Notes under the pieces: generated by a model
Databases searched by the model: none
The model's input: only the letters and a program-made list of their open reading frames with translations
What the model was told of the DNA's origin: nothing
Translations under genes and position numbers: made by a program
In this document: piece by piece, positions 25,472-32,979 of the stretch
Position numbering within the stretch: position 1 is the first letter of the stretch
Layout: each line of letters starts with the position of its first letter
NCBI GenBank assembly: GCA_031082005.1
Contig: JAVHLR010000001.1
Coordinates: 191,251-255,250 of the forward strand
DNA from: Patescibacteria group bacterium
Lineage (GTDB): Bacteria > Patescibacteriota > Patescibacteriia > 2-12-FULL-60-25
DNA length: 64,000 nt
Direction: 5' to 3'

Positions 25472-25505
25472 AACCCGGCTCGCCACCTCTGGCGCAGCCG
25501 GGTTT
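25472..25505 (+). terminator. Terminator after the HExxH protein gene
   Basis: AACCCGGCT / AGCCGGGTT with inner CGCC / GGCG; starts within three bases of the stop codon. Confidence 0.85.
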
Positions 25506-25537
25506 CACGTTTACCTATTATTTCTTTCTTCCCTTTA

Positions 25538-25631
25538 GAACAGGGGATAGGGGCTTTTTCGTCAGCGAGGACCTGTTCGAGGTAGATGAAAACGAGCCCC
25601 GCAGCGACGAAAAAGCCCTTACCCCCTGTTC
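25538..25631. repeat. Long hairpin element, copy 1: conserved 37-nt core with 26-bp unique arms
   Basis: Left arm 25538-25563 and right arm 25606-25631 are complementary at 24 of 26 positions (one A-C, one G-T). The 37-nt core 25567-25603 begins GAGGACCTGTTCGAGG and ends CGAGCCCCGCA; it is identical at 29 of 37 positions to the core at 44060-44096, whose arms are unrelated. Inside the core GTTCG can pair with CGAGC, leaving a 13-nt loop starting AGGTAGA. A pyrimidine-rich tract precedes it and the kinase promoter follows 11 bases later. No T-run, so it is not an ordinary terminator. No ORF. Nature unknown: structured RNA, cruciform site or mobile element remnant. Confidence 0.85.
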
Positions 25632-25641
25632 GTTCCTACCA

Positions 25642-25670
25642 TTGACAAAAACCTTTAATTACGCTATGTT
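25642..25670 (+). promoter_or_regulatory. Promoter of the transmembrane Ser/Thr kinase gene
   Basis: TTGACA (25642-25647), 17-bp spacer, TATGTT (25665-25670). Confidence 0.72.
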
Positions 25671-25718
25671 CCTACATTCCGGGAATGGGCCCGGACGATC
25701 TTTGAAAGGATAACTAAG

Positions 25719-27434
25719 ATGGCTAGCCGTAACAGTCTGCCGTGCGTCATCGAGAGCCGATTGCCCGACAAAGGCGGCCGTAAGCGCGTCCTGCGCTACG
25801 AGCTTCTTTCTGTCCTGGGGCAGGGCGGGATGGCCACGGTTTACCTGGCCAACGACCTAACTCCTCCGGACTGGTACCGCGAAGCCAACGGCGACAAGCC
25901 GCGGCGCGTGGTGCTGAAGTACCCGCATGAGGAGGTTTTGCAGATTTCGGTCGACGCGCTCGACCGCTTCGTCAGGGAGGCCAACCTCCTCAAGTCCGTG
26001 AACCACCCGAACGTGGTGCGGATTTGGAACATGGGTGTGGATCAGGACACTCACCCCTTCATCGTGATGGAGCTGGTTGAGGACGCCCAGAGTCTCGACG
26101 CTCTGAAAGTGAAGTATTGGGAGAATTTCCTGAACGACCAGGGCAAGTCGGAGAACGGCAAGATCGAGCGATCGCTTGTTCCTGTCTCTATGCTTGTTCC
26201 GTTGTTGCGCCAGGTGCTCGACGCGCTTGAGGCGCTGCACGCCAAGAACATCGTGCATCGCGACATCAAGCCCGAGAACATCCTGGTGACGGATCAGGAT
26301 GGCCGAGACGTGGTGAAGCTGACGGACCTGGGGATCTCCAAGAACCTTACTCCGCAGCCCGGGCCAAGTCTCACGAGCCAAGGCGTGATCGTCGGGACGC
26401 CGTATTACATGTCGCCTGAAGCCGCGATGGAATGCAAAATCCATCCGGTGACGCGCGAGACATGGTACGTCGGTCCGTACAGCGATTTTTGGTCTCTCGG
26501 TGCATCGGCTTTCGAGCTCGTCACGGGCTTCCTGCCTTTCGACGCGGACGCCAACGAGTTGCGCAAGCCGACCAACGGAGCGCGTTCGGAGATCATGGCC
26601 GAGCAGCTCATGGCGCGGCTCGTCCTGGCCAAGGTCGTCGACAGCCAGATCGGTCACCGCGACATCAAGGACTTCGTCCATGATCCGAATCCGCATATGG
26701 TCGAGTTCATAGACCTGTGCCTGATCAAGGATCCGTGGGATCGGCCTAAGGACGCGACAGCGTTGCGTAAGCTGCTCGACAAAGCCGAGGAGTGGGAACG
26801 TCGGCACAAACTGCCCTTCTCGTTGCCCGGCAAAAGCACCTCATGGCGCGAAGCCGATTCCCTGGCTCCGACACGCGAACTGGTTTCGAATCCGCCACCA
26901 CAGACTCCGGCAGTATCTTCGGAAGTGACCGGACGCAGTAGGTTGTCCAGGATTAAAGTCGCTTGGGTACCTGTAGCTATCCTGGCGTTCGGGACCCTCG
27001 TGCTGCTGGCCTGGCTGTTCGATCTGCATGGGCGGTTCTATGACTCACGACCTGCGCTTCAGGATTCAGCAGCCGCATCGGGTTCGTTCCTGTCATCTAC
27101 AGCTCCGCCAGTCGCTTCGACAGTTTCACCAGCCACCGCTACGGCTTCAGCCAAGCGCACGCCAGGATCTGGGCCGGAGCCAGGCTCTCGTGCCTATGGA
27201 ATCTACCGGAGTGGCGTGTCCGCTTACGCGGCTGGGAATTGCTCCCAGGCCAAACGCTTCATGAACGGGGTCTTGGCGGTCCATCCGTCGTTCCCTCCGG
27301 CCATGAAGGTTCTGGGCGAGTGCGCGTTGCGCGGCAAGCGCTTCGACGAAGCTCGGCAGTATCTTGAGCTGTACCAGTCGTTCGACGGCGTCGAGCCATT
27401 GTCGGCTGAAGCGCAGAAGTTCCTGGCCCGGTAG
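25719..27434 (+). CDS. Transmembrane Ser/Thr protein kinase (PknB-like) with C-terminal TPR-like domain
   Basis: A 571-residue Hanks-type kinase. Residues 28-350 form the catalytic domain: Gly-loop GQGGMATVYLA (34-44), ATP Lys K67 (VVLKYP), Glu in the alpha-C region, HRDIKPEN (180-187), DLG in place of DFG (203-205), and MSPE (231-234). All catalytic residues are present, so it should be active. A linker leads to a single membrane helix near 407-429 (VAWVPVAILAFGTLVLL), a Ser/Thr/Pro-rich stretch, and a C-terminal extracytoplasmic helical domain (YRSGVSAYAAGNCSQAKRFM..., AMKVLGECALRGKRFDEARQYLELY) with two TPR-like pairs. Substrate and ligand unknown. No PP2C phosphatase or FHA protein is visible nearby. 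Start ATG has GAAAGGATAA upstream. Confidence 0.92.
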   Translation: MASRNSLPCVIESRLPDKGGRKRVLRYELLSVLGQGGMATVYLANDLTPPDWYREANGDKPRRVVLKYPHEEVLQISVDALDRFVREANLLKSVNHPNVVRIWNMGVDQDTHPFIVMELVEDAQSLDALKVKYWENFLNDQGKSENGKIERSLVPVSMLVPLLRQVLDALEALHAKNIVHRDIKPENILVTDQDGRDVVKLTDLGISKNLTPQPGPSLTSQGVIVGTPYYMSPEAAMECKIHPVTRETWYVGPYSDFWSLGASAFELVTGFLPFDADANELRKPTNGARSEIMAEQLMARLVLAKVVDSQIGHRDIKDFVHDPNPHMVEFIDLCLIKDPWDRPKDATALRKLLDKAEEWERRHKLPFSLPGKSTSWREADSLAPTRELVSNPPPQTPAVSSEVTGRSRLSRIKVAWVPVAILAFGTLVLLAWLFDLHGRFYDSRPALQDSAAASGSFLSSTAPPVASTVSPATATASAKRTPGSGPEPGSRAYGIYRSGVSAYAAGNCSQAKRFMNGVLAVHPSFPPAMKVLGECALRGKRFDEARQYLELYQSFDGVEPLSAEAQKFLAR

Positions 27435-27450
27435 TATCTCCTTCCTCATG

Positions 27451-27480
27451 AACCCCCGACGGTCTTGCTGTCGGGGGTTT
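27451..27480 (+). terminator. Terminator of the transmembrane kinase gene
   Basis: 10-bp stem AACCCCCGAC / GTCGGGGGTT. Confidence 0.85.
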
Positions 27481-27580
27481 CACGCTGACGGATAGAGCAA
27501 ATATCCGAAAAGATCCGACAGGTTTCGTCTGCGTGGGACTTCGTGTAACCTAAGAATATTCGTAGAGGGGAGTGTGCTCT

Positions 27581-27940
27581 TTGGAAACTATGGGTTTGGC
27601 CTTGAGCCGTGAGCAAAACAGGCAGAAGGCTTTCTGCGCGATGGTATTCGACGCCTTGACCTGTCTTGAAGACATGTCATGGATGGAAGAACATCGTGGG
27701 TTAGCGAATGGCTTGTTCGTTAAGCACGGGGAAACTACCGTCCGTGCCTGTCTGCTCTTCCACGCTTCTTACGGCAGTTCCCCTCCGGTCGGGGAAACCG
27801 CTTACTGCTTCGACTTCCCCGGGCCTGACTCTTTCCTGGCCATGATGTACGCGCTGGGGAAGGCTCGACTCGAACCGGATCTTTTCTCTGCCATCTGCAG
27901 GGTCTGCAGGATAAGAGAGGATTTGTCGGTAGGGCCGTGA
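27581..27940 (+). CDS. Small orphan protein downstream of the kinase
   Basis: A 119-residue soluble protein, not recognised. I choose the TTG at 27581: GGGGAG ends eight bases before it, whereas the in-frame GTG at 27572 overlaps that site and the ATG at 27590 is too far away. Features: CAMVFDALTCLEDMSWM near the start, a central GETTVRACLLFHASY and FPGPDSFLAMMYALG, and Cys in the last 20 residues (AICRVC). Six Cys overall but not in metal-finger spacing. Separate terminator at 27988. It lies between the kinase and ruvA; no functional inference is safe. Confidence 0.75.
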   Translation: METMGLALSREQNRQKAFCAMVFDALTCLEDMSWMEEHRGLANGLFVKHGETTVRACLLFHASYGSSPPVGETAYCFDFPGPDSFLAMMYALGKARLEPDLFSAICRVCRIREDLSVGP

Positions 27941-27987
27941 CGCCTTCCCGCACTACTCGTCCTATCCACGGATCCTGTTCCGCAAAC

Positions 27988-28022
27988 GCCCCGACGGTCC
28001 TCACCGCCGGGGCTCTTCTTTT
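27988..28022 (+). terminator. Terminator of the small orphan gene
   Basis: GCCCCG / CGGGGC outer stem with inner GGT / ACC, then CTTCTTTTT. Confidence 0.82.
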
Positions 28023-28090
28023 TGATGCGGCTTATTTCCGGGTGCGATAGATTGCCTCTCGTCTCCTTTCAAGCTAAACTGAACCCGCTT

Positions 28091-28648
28091 ATGATCGCAA
28101 CTTTACGCGGGAAAGTCCTGGAAGTACATGCATTTTTTTTGGTTTTGGAGGTCAACGGAATCGGCTATCAGATCAAGTCATCTTCGCCGATATTGTCCAA
28201 GACGCAGGCCGGTGAAGATCGCCTCTTCTATATCCACGATCACGTCCGTGAGGACGTGCGCGACCTGTATGGTTTCGGTTCTTGGAGCGAGCAGGAATTT
28301 TTCGAGAAGTTGCTCGGTATCTCGGGTGTCGGTCCCAAAGTGGCCTTGACGCTCATGTCCGTCGGCCCGCTCGAACAAGTGAAGTCGGCCGTCATGCGTG
28401 GCGACTTGTCTCTCCTGACTTCGGTACCTGGAGTCGGCAAGAAGACGGCGCAAAAAATCATCCTTGAACTCAAAGGTCTGCTCGTCGAAGACGAATCCAC
28501 CCTGCCCGGTGACTCGGAGGTCGCGGATGCGCTCGTCTCGCTCGGTTACACTTTGCAGCAAGCGCGTGAAGCTTTGAAATCCGTCCCGTCCGAAATTTTG
28601 TCCATCCCCGAAAGGATAAAGATCGCTTTGAAGTATTTAGGCAAATGA
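28091..28648 (+). CDS. ruvA: Holliday junction DNA helicase subunit RuvA
   Basis: A 185-residue protein binding four-way junctions as a tetramer and guiding RuvB during branch migration. Start MIATLRGKVLEV (ATG 28091) gives the canonical OB-fold N-terminus; the open frame upstream is not used. Marks: VNGIGYQIKSS, the acidic-pin region HVREDVRDLYGF, helix-hairpin-helix LLGISGVGPKVALTLM and second HhH LTSVPGVGKKTAQKIILEL, then a short linker and domain III ending IALKYLGK. Length fits. The stop overlaps the start of the next gene by four bases (ATGA). ruvB and ruvC are not in the window. Confidence 0.95.
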   Translation: MIATLRGKVLEVHAFFLVLEVNGIGYQIKSSSPILSKTQAGEDRLFYIHDHVREDVRDLYGFGSWSEQEFFEKLLGISGVGPKVALTLMSVGPLEQVKSAVMRGDLSLLTSVPGVGKKTAQKIILELKGLLVEDESTLPGDSEVADALVSLGYTLQQAREALKSVPSEILSIPERIKIALKYLGK

Positions 28649-29673
28649 ACCTCATCGAAATAAATGATCGCGAGCGATGGGATGCTTGGCAGCGTTCCCA
28701 GGTCTTGTCGCAATTCACGCAATCCTGGGCTTGGGGCGAACTGCGCGGAGAGGGTGGAGCGCCAGTCAGGCGTTTTGTCCTTCAGGACGAAACAGGGGAA
28801 TGGCTCGCCGCGGCACAGATGAGTTACCGTGCCAAAAAATTCAACACAGGTTTTTGGCGTGCGGAACGCGGACCGGTTTTCGCTTCGACGCTTTCGGCAG
28901 AAAAGAAGATAGAAACATTTTGGGAATTTTGCCGTCAGTTGGATGCACAGAAGGGATTGCATGATCGTTCGTTGTTCTGGCGCTTCGAACCGAGCGTCGA
29001 ACTCGAGGAGTCGCAGGGTATGATGACGACATCTTTTCGCCGCGCCTCCCACGGCGATCCCTCTTCGACACTGATCTTGGACGTATCGCGGACGCAGGAT
29101 GAGATTTTGGCCGGCATGCACGAGAAGACGCGCTACAATATCCGGCTCGCCGGACGCAAAGGTGTGACGACGCGTATCGCCGACAAACCTTCCGACCTGG
29201 AAGCGTTTCTTGATCTTGCCATCGAGACGGCTGCACGCGACGGGTTCATGCAGTATGGTCGCGAACATCTGAAGCGCACTTACCAGGTGATGCATTCCAA
29301 CGGCTTGGCGCAGATCCGCTTGGCCGAGCATCAGGGAAAGATACTCGTCGCCGATATGGAGATGCTCTTCGGCGATACTGTAACGTACCTCCACGGCGCA
29401 TCCTCATCCGCTTCGCGCAATCTCATGGCACCGTATCTGGTGCATTGGGATGCGATCGTCGATGCGCAGCGCAGAGGTTTCAAATACTACGATTTTTGGG
29501 GCATCAACCCGCAATCGAAAGCTATGTATTATTACCGCGATGCCTGGGAAGGCATCACGCGATTCAAACTCGGCTTCGGCGGACGCCGCGTAAACTACAT
29601 CGGTACTTGGGATCTGCCGCTGAATTATTTCTTGTATCGTTTGGTGTACATCAAAGAGATTTTGAGGGGATAA
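28645..29673 (+). CDS. FemAB/FemX-like peptidoglycan bridge aminoacyltransferase
   Basis: A 342-residue GNAT-fold protein of the FemABX family, which transfers an amino acid from aminoacyl-tRNA to the peptide of lipid II or murein. Marks: LSQFTQSWAWGELRG at the N-terminal end, EKTRYNIRLAGRKGV (the arginine-rich region before the second GNAT unit), FLDLAIETAARDGFMQYG, and YDFWGINPQSKAMYY at the C-terminal end with the typical GI..F...FGG pattern. Coupled by a 4-base overlap to ruvA, an arrangement repeated in other CPR bacteria to my knowledge. The added amino acid cannot be deduced. A family-C repeat follows instead of a clear terminator. Confidence 0.9.
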   Translation: MNLIEINDRERWDAWQRSQVLSQFTQSWAWGELRGEGGAPVRRFVLQDETGEWLAAAQMSYRAKKFNTGFWRAERGPVFASTLSAEKKIETFWEFCRQLDAQKGLHDRSLFWRFEPSVELEESQGMMTTSFRRASHGDPSSTLILDVSRTQDEILAGMHEKTRYNIRLAGRKGVTTRIADKPSDLEAFLDLAIETAARDGFMQYGREHLKRTYQVMHSNGLAQIRLAEHQGKILVADMEMLFGDTVTYLHGASSSASRNLMAPYLVHWDAIVDAQRRGFKYYDFWGINPQSKAMYYYRDAWEGITRFKLGFGGRRVNYIGTWDLPLNYFLYRLVYIKEILRG

Positions 29674-29704
29674 CCTCCCACGCCATCTTTTGTTCTCAAA
29701 GAAT

Positions 29705-29794
29705 CGTCATTGCGAGGAGCGTGAAAGAAACCGTAGGGCGACACGGCAATCTTACATTGTGGCAAGATTACTTCGCTGTGCTCGCAACGACGGA
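29705..29794. repeat. Dispersed repeat family C (CGTCATTGCGAGGAG...GCTCGCAACGACG)
   Basis: About 90 bases; outer ends CGTCATTGCGAGGAGCG and TGTGCTCGCAACGACG are inverted, with inner GGCAATCTTACATTG / TGGCAAGATTAC. A widespread bacterial intergenic palindrome type; no other full copy in the window. Confidence 0.75.
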
Positions 29795-29823
29795 TCAGCC
29801 GATTCGTTATCTTAAAAAAGTTT

Positions 29824-29850
29824 AACCCCGGTGTGGTCACACCGGGGTCT
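29824..29850 (-). terminator. Terminator of the PK-like/vWA/kinase operon
   Basis: ACCCCGGTGT / ACACCGGGGT stem four bases after the stop at 29855; TTAAACTTTTTT follows on the minus strand. Confidence 0.85.
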
Positions 29851-29854
29851 TGAG

Positions 29855-30778
29855 TCAGTTGGCGTATTCGCGCCGGAACGCCTCGAAGACGTTCATGGCG
29901 CGAGCCAACAAGTTTCCTTTCAGGCACAGCTCGTCGCACAACATCATGTTGCGGTAACCGATGTCGTAGAGCCAGGCTAGTTCGGAGAAGTCCACGCATT
30001 CCGGCACAGGGCCATTGATGCAGGAAAGGAGAAGACGGGAAGCGACGCAGGCTTGCGGATCTTTTTCGAGCACAAGCTTGGTCGCTTTGAGGACGTCGTG
30101 CGGTCGATCGACCTCCACGTACAGGTCGCCGCGTGCCGCGACAAGCGTTATGCCGTCGCTTTTCTCGAAATCCTTGGCGACATACTCGAGCCCGCGACGC
30201 GATTCGATCTTGAGCATGATCTGCGCGTCAGTGCCGATCAGTTCACGAAAAAGGTCGACATCGCGTTGCTCCTCGACGTACGAGAGGAACCAGCGTTTGA
30301 TGCCCGCTTTCTTCACTCGTTCGATCTTGGCCAGCTCCTGTGCGGTGAAGATGGGTCCTAGTACTTCGAGTGCCGGATCGCGTACGTGCAGCGATTCTCC
30401 TTCACGTACTTTGTAGTGTGGACCTCCGACGAAGACTAGCCTTAGCCCATCCTCCTCCAGGTGATGCAGCTGCGCGCCGTCTGCCCCGGCCTTGAACAGC
30501 ACATCGCTGGGCGTCGGAACCCTGATCGGATGGTTGAGCCGGATGTCCAAATGGTCCTCGTTCGGTAGCACTTCGGCGATCCGTAGTTGTCTGCCTTTGA
30601 CGTCGAACCAAAGGGGAACGTCAGCTTGCGCCGACGCGATGGCTAGTTCCTGCTCCAACTCGGTCTGCGACATCATCGCGCTGTTCAGGCGGATGCCCGC
30701 GATGCGCTCGTCATCAGCGAACTCGAGGAAGTGGGGGAAGCTGGGCCAGAGAGTCACGAAGAGTTTGAGGTCTGCCAT
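29855..30778 (-). CDS. Pyruvate-kinase-like TIM-barrel protein lacking the C-terminal domain
   Basis: A 307-residue protein aligning by eye with domains A and B of pyruvate kinase. Retained features: IRLNSAMM (compare R-x-N-x-S), FDVKGRQLRI (DTKGPEIRT), GRRLVFVGG-type lid strands, KIESRRGLEYV (catalytic Lys and metal Glu), VAARGDLYVEV (metal Asp), then CVASRLLLSCING where pyruvate kinase has ATQMLESM, and DIGYRNMMLCDE (DGTDAVMLSGE). The roughly 150-residue C-terminal allosteric domain is absent; the ATQ loop is changed. It may use another phosphoenol or keto-acid substrate, or be a sensor. ATG at 30778 lies two bases after the vWA stop; last gene of a three-gene operon with a kinase. Pyruvate-kinase homology is my reading, not searched. 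Confidence 0.8.
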   Translation of the reverse strand: MADLKLFVTLWPSFPHFLEFADDERIAGIRLNSAMMSQTELEQELAIASAQADVPLWFDVKGRQLRIAEVLPNEDHLDIRLNHPIRVPTPSDVLFKAGADGAQLHHLEEDGLRLVFVGGPHYKVREGESLHVRDPALEVLGPIFTAQELAKIERVKKAGIKRWFLSYVEEQRDVDLFRELIGTDAQIMLKIESRRGLEYVAKDFEKSDGITLVAARGDLYVEVDRPHDVLKATKLVLEKDPQACVASRLLLSCINGPVPECVDFSELAWLYDIGYRNMMLCDELCLKGNLLARAMNVFEAFRREYAN

Positions 30779-30780
30779 GG

Positions 30781-31782
30781 CTAGTCGTCCAAGAGCGACT
30801 TGGTCTTCTTGCCTCTGGCAGCCCCGAGCAACCTGGACTTGCCGCGAGCCGAGGTGTCGTCCTTGGGCGGAGGGCTCGAAGAAGCTGCAACGACGTGGAT
30901 AGTCGAAAGAGCTTTCGAGACGATGGCCACCTGCTCCGACGTCTGCCGTCCCTTGATCTCGTCCCGGAAGTAGGGGACTCTGTCGGTCTCGAGAGCCAGA
31001 AGGCCGAACGTCACGTCCACGACGCGTTCCGGGACATCTAGGTCGGAGATGCGTTCTTCTCCGATGAGCTTCGCCCAGTCGCTGCGTATCCGTCTGTCGG
31101 TCGTGCTCATCCTGTCGCCGTGCCCTTCCTCGTAGGTCTTGCGGATCAGGTAGACGGAATACTTGGCGCACAGTTCGGCGAAGACGGCTCTGGTCGTGAT
31201 GCTCTCCTGCAAATTCACGTGGCAGTAGCGCTTGGCCAGGTCGGGCTCGATCCTGTCATACGGAGATTCGTCACCGATGAAGATCATGACCGGCTTGCGG
31301 ATCGCCTTGGGGAAGGCGACGTTACGTGCGAAGTACAGGGCGGCCAACTCATACGTCTCGTATGTCTGACCGCCGCCGCCACCTTCGATGACGAGCTCCT
31401 GGAGCCGCGTCTTGATGTCAGTCCCCTTGGTGAAAGGGCGTACTTGCAACGGATACGTCTCGTTGTTCCTTGCATCGCCAATAGCCGCGAAGCTGATCTC
31501 CATGTCCTTGCCCAAGTATTCCTGACCCTCGAGTTCGAGGTACGGGGCTTTGGAGAAGATGACTCCTGGCCATTTGCCCATCGACCCTGTCTGATCGCAG
31601 ATGAAGATGAGCGGCCAAGAGCACTGTGTGGAGATGGTCTTCGGCACGAGATCCTGGCATGTCCTGCCGCTCCCTCGCGCTTCTTCGTAGCTCCTCCCTG
31701 CGTGCGCGACGTATTGCTGACGTGCTTGCGCGAAATCATGCCCTTGCCAACAACCCGGTTCGTAATCAGCGCCTTCTGCCAT
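30781..31782 (-). CDS. von Willebrand factor A domain protein
   Basis: A 333-residue cytosolic vWA protein. MIDAS motif FICDQTGSMG (D63-x-T65-x-S67, canonical D-x-S-x-S with Thr), a Gly-rich turn GGGGGQTYETYELAALYFAR carrying the conserved Thr, and FIGDESPYD supplying the later Asp. Such domains bind protein partners through a metal ion. N-terminal 55 residues are Gln/Tyr/His-rich; the C-terminal 40 are basic and Ser/Pro-rich (SSSPPPKDDTSARGK). AAGGAG six bases before the ATG; 12 bases after the J-domain kinase stop. vWA plus kinase plus TIM-barrel recalls the TerY-P/ter type stress modules, though no TerD, TerC or PP2C is present here. Confidence 0.9.
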   Translation of the reverse strand: MAEGADYEPGCWQGHDFAQARQQYVAHAGRSYEEARGSGRTCQDLVPKTISTQCSWPLIFICDQTGSMGKWPGVIFSKAPYLELEGQEYLGKDMEISFAAIGDARNNETYPLQVRPFTKGTDIKTRLQELVIEGGGGGQTYETYELAALYFARNVAFPKAIRKPVMIFIGDESPYDRIEPDLAKRYCHVNLQESITTRAVFAELCAKYSVYLIRKTYEEGHGDRMSTTDRRIRSDWAKLIGEERISDLDVPERVVDVTFGLLALETDRVPYFRDEIKGRQTSEQVAIVSKALSTIHVVAASSSPPPKDDTSARGKSRLLGAARGKKTKSLLDD

Positions 31783-31794
31783 GTCGTGCTCCTT

Positions 31795-32829
31795 TCATTC
31801 TCCTGCGATCTTCTTCATGTCCGTATGGATACGTCCGAACGACTGCTGTCTGACTTTGCGGAATGACTCCGTCAGGTCTTCCTGTGACCAGTTCGGCCGT
31901 CCCAACAGATCCCTGACGACCAACCGTTTGATGAACTTGCAGAGCGGCCCGGGTGTATCGGACGGGACGCTCAAACGTGCGACAGAGTCGTACGTTCCGC
32001 TCAAGGCATAGACCAGAGTCTTGCCCAGGCTGAACAGGTCGGATTCCGGGAGCAGCGGTTTTTCCTCCATCTGCTCCGGAGGCGCGAACTGTTCGGTGTA
32101 TCCCTTGGGTTTCGTGCTGGCTGTCGGTCTTATGCAGGTCAGTCCGAAGTCCACGAGCGAGATGCGGTGTTTCTTCGCATCCACGATGATGTTCTGCGGC
32201 TTGATGTCGCCGTGGATCACTCCCTCAAAGTGCAGGAACTGCAGCGTGTTGAGGACGCGATCCGCGATCCAGGCTACGTTTTCCGCGTCGAGCGCACCGA
32301 CTTTCTGCACGAGTTGCTCGAGCGTCGGCCCTGGCACATAGCTCATGACGAGCACGAGGCTGCCGTCGTCCATCCGCAACAGATCTTTCATGTGCGGCAG
32401 GCAATAGTGCCCCAGGTTCCAGATCGCCTTGGCTTCTTCGAGCAGAATGGCCTCATGCGCGGGGCTGTGCAGGAATCCCTGCTTCAGGCACACCGGTTCT
32501 TTCGCCACCCTATGTTCGGCCTTGTACGTCACGCCGAATCCGCCTTCCGCGATTTTGGATACGATGCGGTAGTTGCCGATCGTCTTGTCAGGCTTGTGGA
32601 CCTGCTGATGCTCCCGTCTTTTCGTCGGGTCAGACAGGACGGCGTAGGCATACGAAACGAGTTCGAGTTTTTCCTCATCGCCTTCCACACCGTCCGGGTA
32701 GTACTTGGCGGTCAACGCATTGCACGCGGCCGCCAGGACCTCTGATCCGGCATGCGGATGGACCTGGAGTATTTGATAGAGATCCTCCAGGGTCAGGTTG
32801 TGTCGCTGCGATCCCTGTGTTCCGCCCAT
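31795..32829 (-). CDS. J-domain-like / Ser-Thr kinase fusion protein
   Basis: A 344-residue protein. Residues about 12-75 resemble a DnaJ J domain (DLYQILQVHPHAGSEVL, KYYPDG, VSYAYAVLSDPTKRREH), but the invariant HPD is YPD (Y44-P45-D46), so stimulation of DnaK is unlikely. Residues 85-330 are a Hanks-type kinase: EGGFGVTYKA loop (95-104), Lys K116, HGDIKPQN (206-213, HGD instead of HRD, as in some kinases), DFG at 227-229. Catalytic Asp and Lys remain. No membrane helix. First gene of the operon with vWA and pyruvate-kinase-like genes; AAGGAG precedes the ATG and a clear promoter lies at 32863-32891. Probably phosphorylates one of its operon partners, which is inference. Confidence 0.9.
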   Translation of the reverse strand: MGGTQGSQRHNLTLEDLYQILQVHPHAGSEVLAAACNALTAKYYPDGVEGDEEKLELVSYAYAVLSDPTKRREHQQVHKPDKTIGNYRIVSKIAEGGFGVTYKAEHRVAKEPVCLKQGFLHSPAHEAILLEEAKAIWNLGHYCLPHMKDLLRMDDGSLVLVMSYVPGPTLEQLVQKVGALDAENVAWIADRVLNTLQFLHFEGVIHGDIKPQNIIVDAKKHRISLVDFGLTCIRPTASTKPKGYTEQFAPPEQMEEKPLLPESDLFSLGKTLVYALSGTYDSVARLSVPSDTPGPLCKFIKRLVVRDLLGRPNWSQEDLTESFRKVRQQSFGRIHTDMKKIAGE

Positions 32830-32862
32830 GTCGGCCTCTCCTTGTTGTCAACGAACAAGGTT

Positions 32863-32891
32863 TACTTACGTCATTGCTGCGTTTAAGTCAA
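32863..32891 (-). promoter_or_regulatory. Promoter of the J-domain kinase operon
   Basis: Minus strand TTGACT (32886-32891), 17-bp spacer, TAAGTA (32863-32868) followed by AAC. Confidence 0.6.
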
Positions 32892-32914
32892 TGATTGAGT
32901 CCGACGGTCCCGAC

Positions 32915-32943
32915 TTGACTGAATCGCCGATTTTTGTTAAGAA
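32915..32943 (+). promoter_or_regulatory. Promoter of the orphan gene at 32980
   Basis: TTGACT (32915-32920), 17-bp spacer, TAAGAA (32938-32943) followed by AAC; same TTGACT-N17-TAAG-x-AAAC pattern as the divergent promoter. Confidence 0.6.
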
Positions 32944-32979
32944 AACACGTTGTTCTTTCCATCTAAGGGAGGTAGATCC

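Noticed and set aside
25538-25631. Integron attC site or ordinary terminator
   Set aside because: No GTTRRRY/RYYYAAC ends and no integrase; conserved part is internal rather than terminal. No T-run and a proper terminator already lies at 25472.
29855-31171. 438-codon frame starting inside the vWA gene
   Set aside because: Upstream part is antisense-like Arg-rich reading of the vWA gene in another frame; the ATG at 30778 gives a complete barrel protein two bases after the vWA stop.
29855-32829. Complete TerY-P/tellurite system
   Set aside because: vWA and kinase fit, but TerD, TerC, PP2C and ATP-grasp partners are missing.
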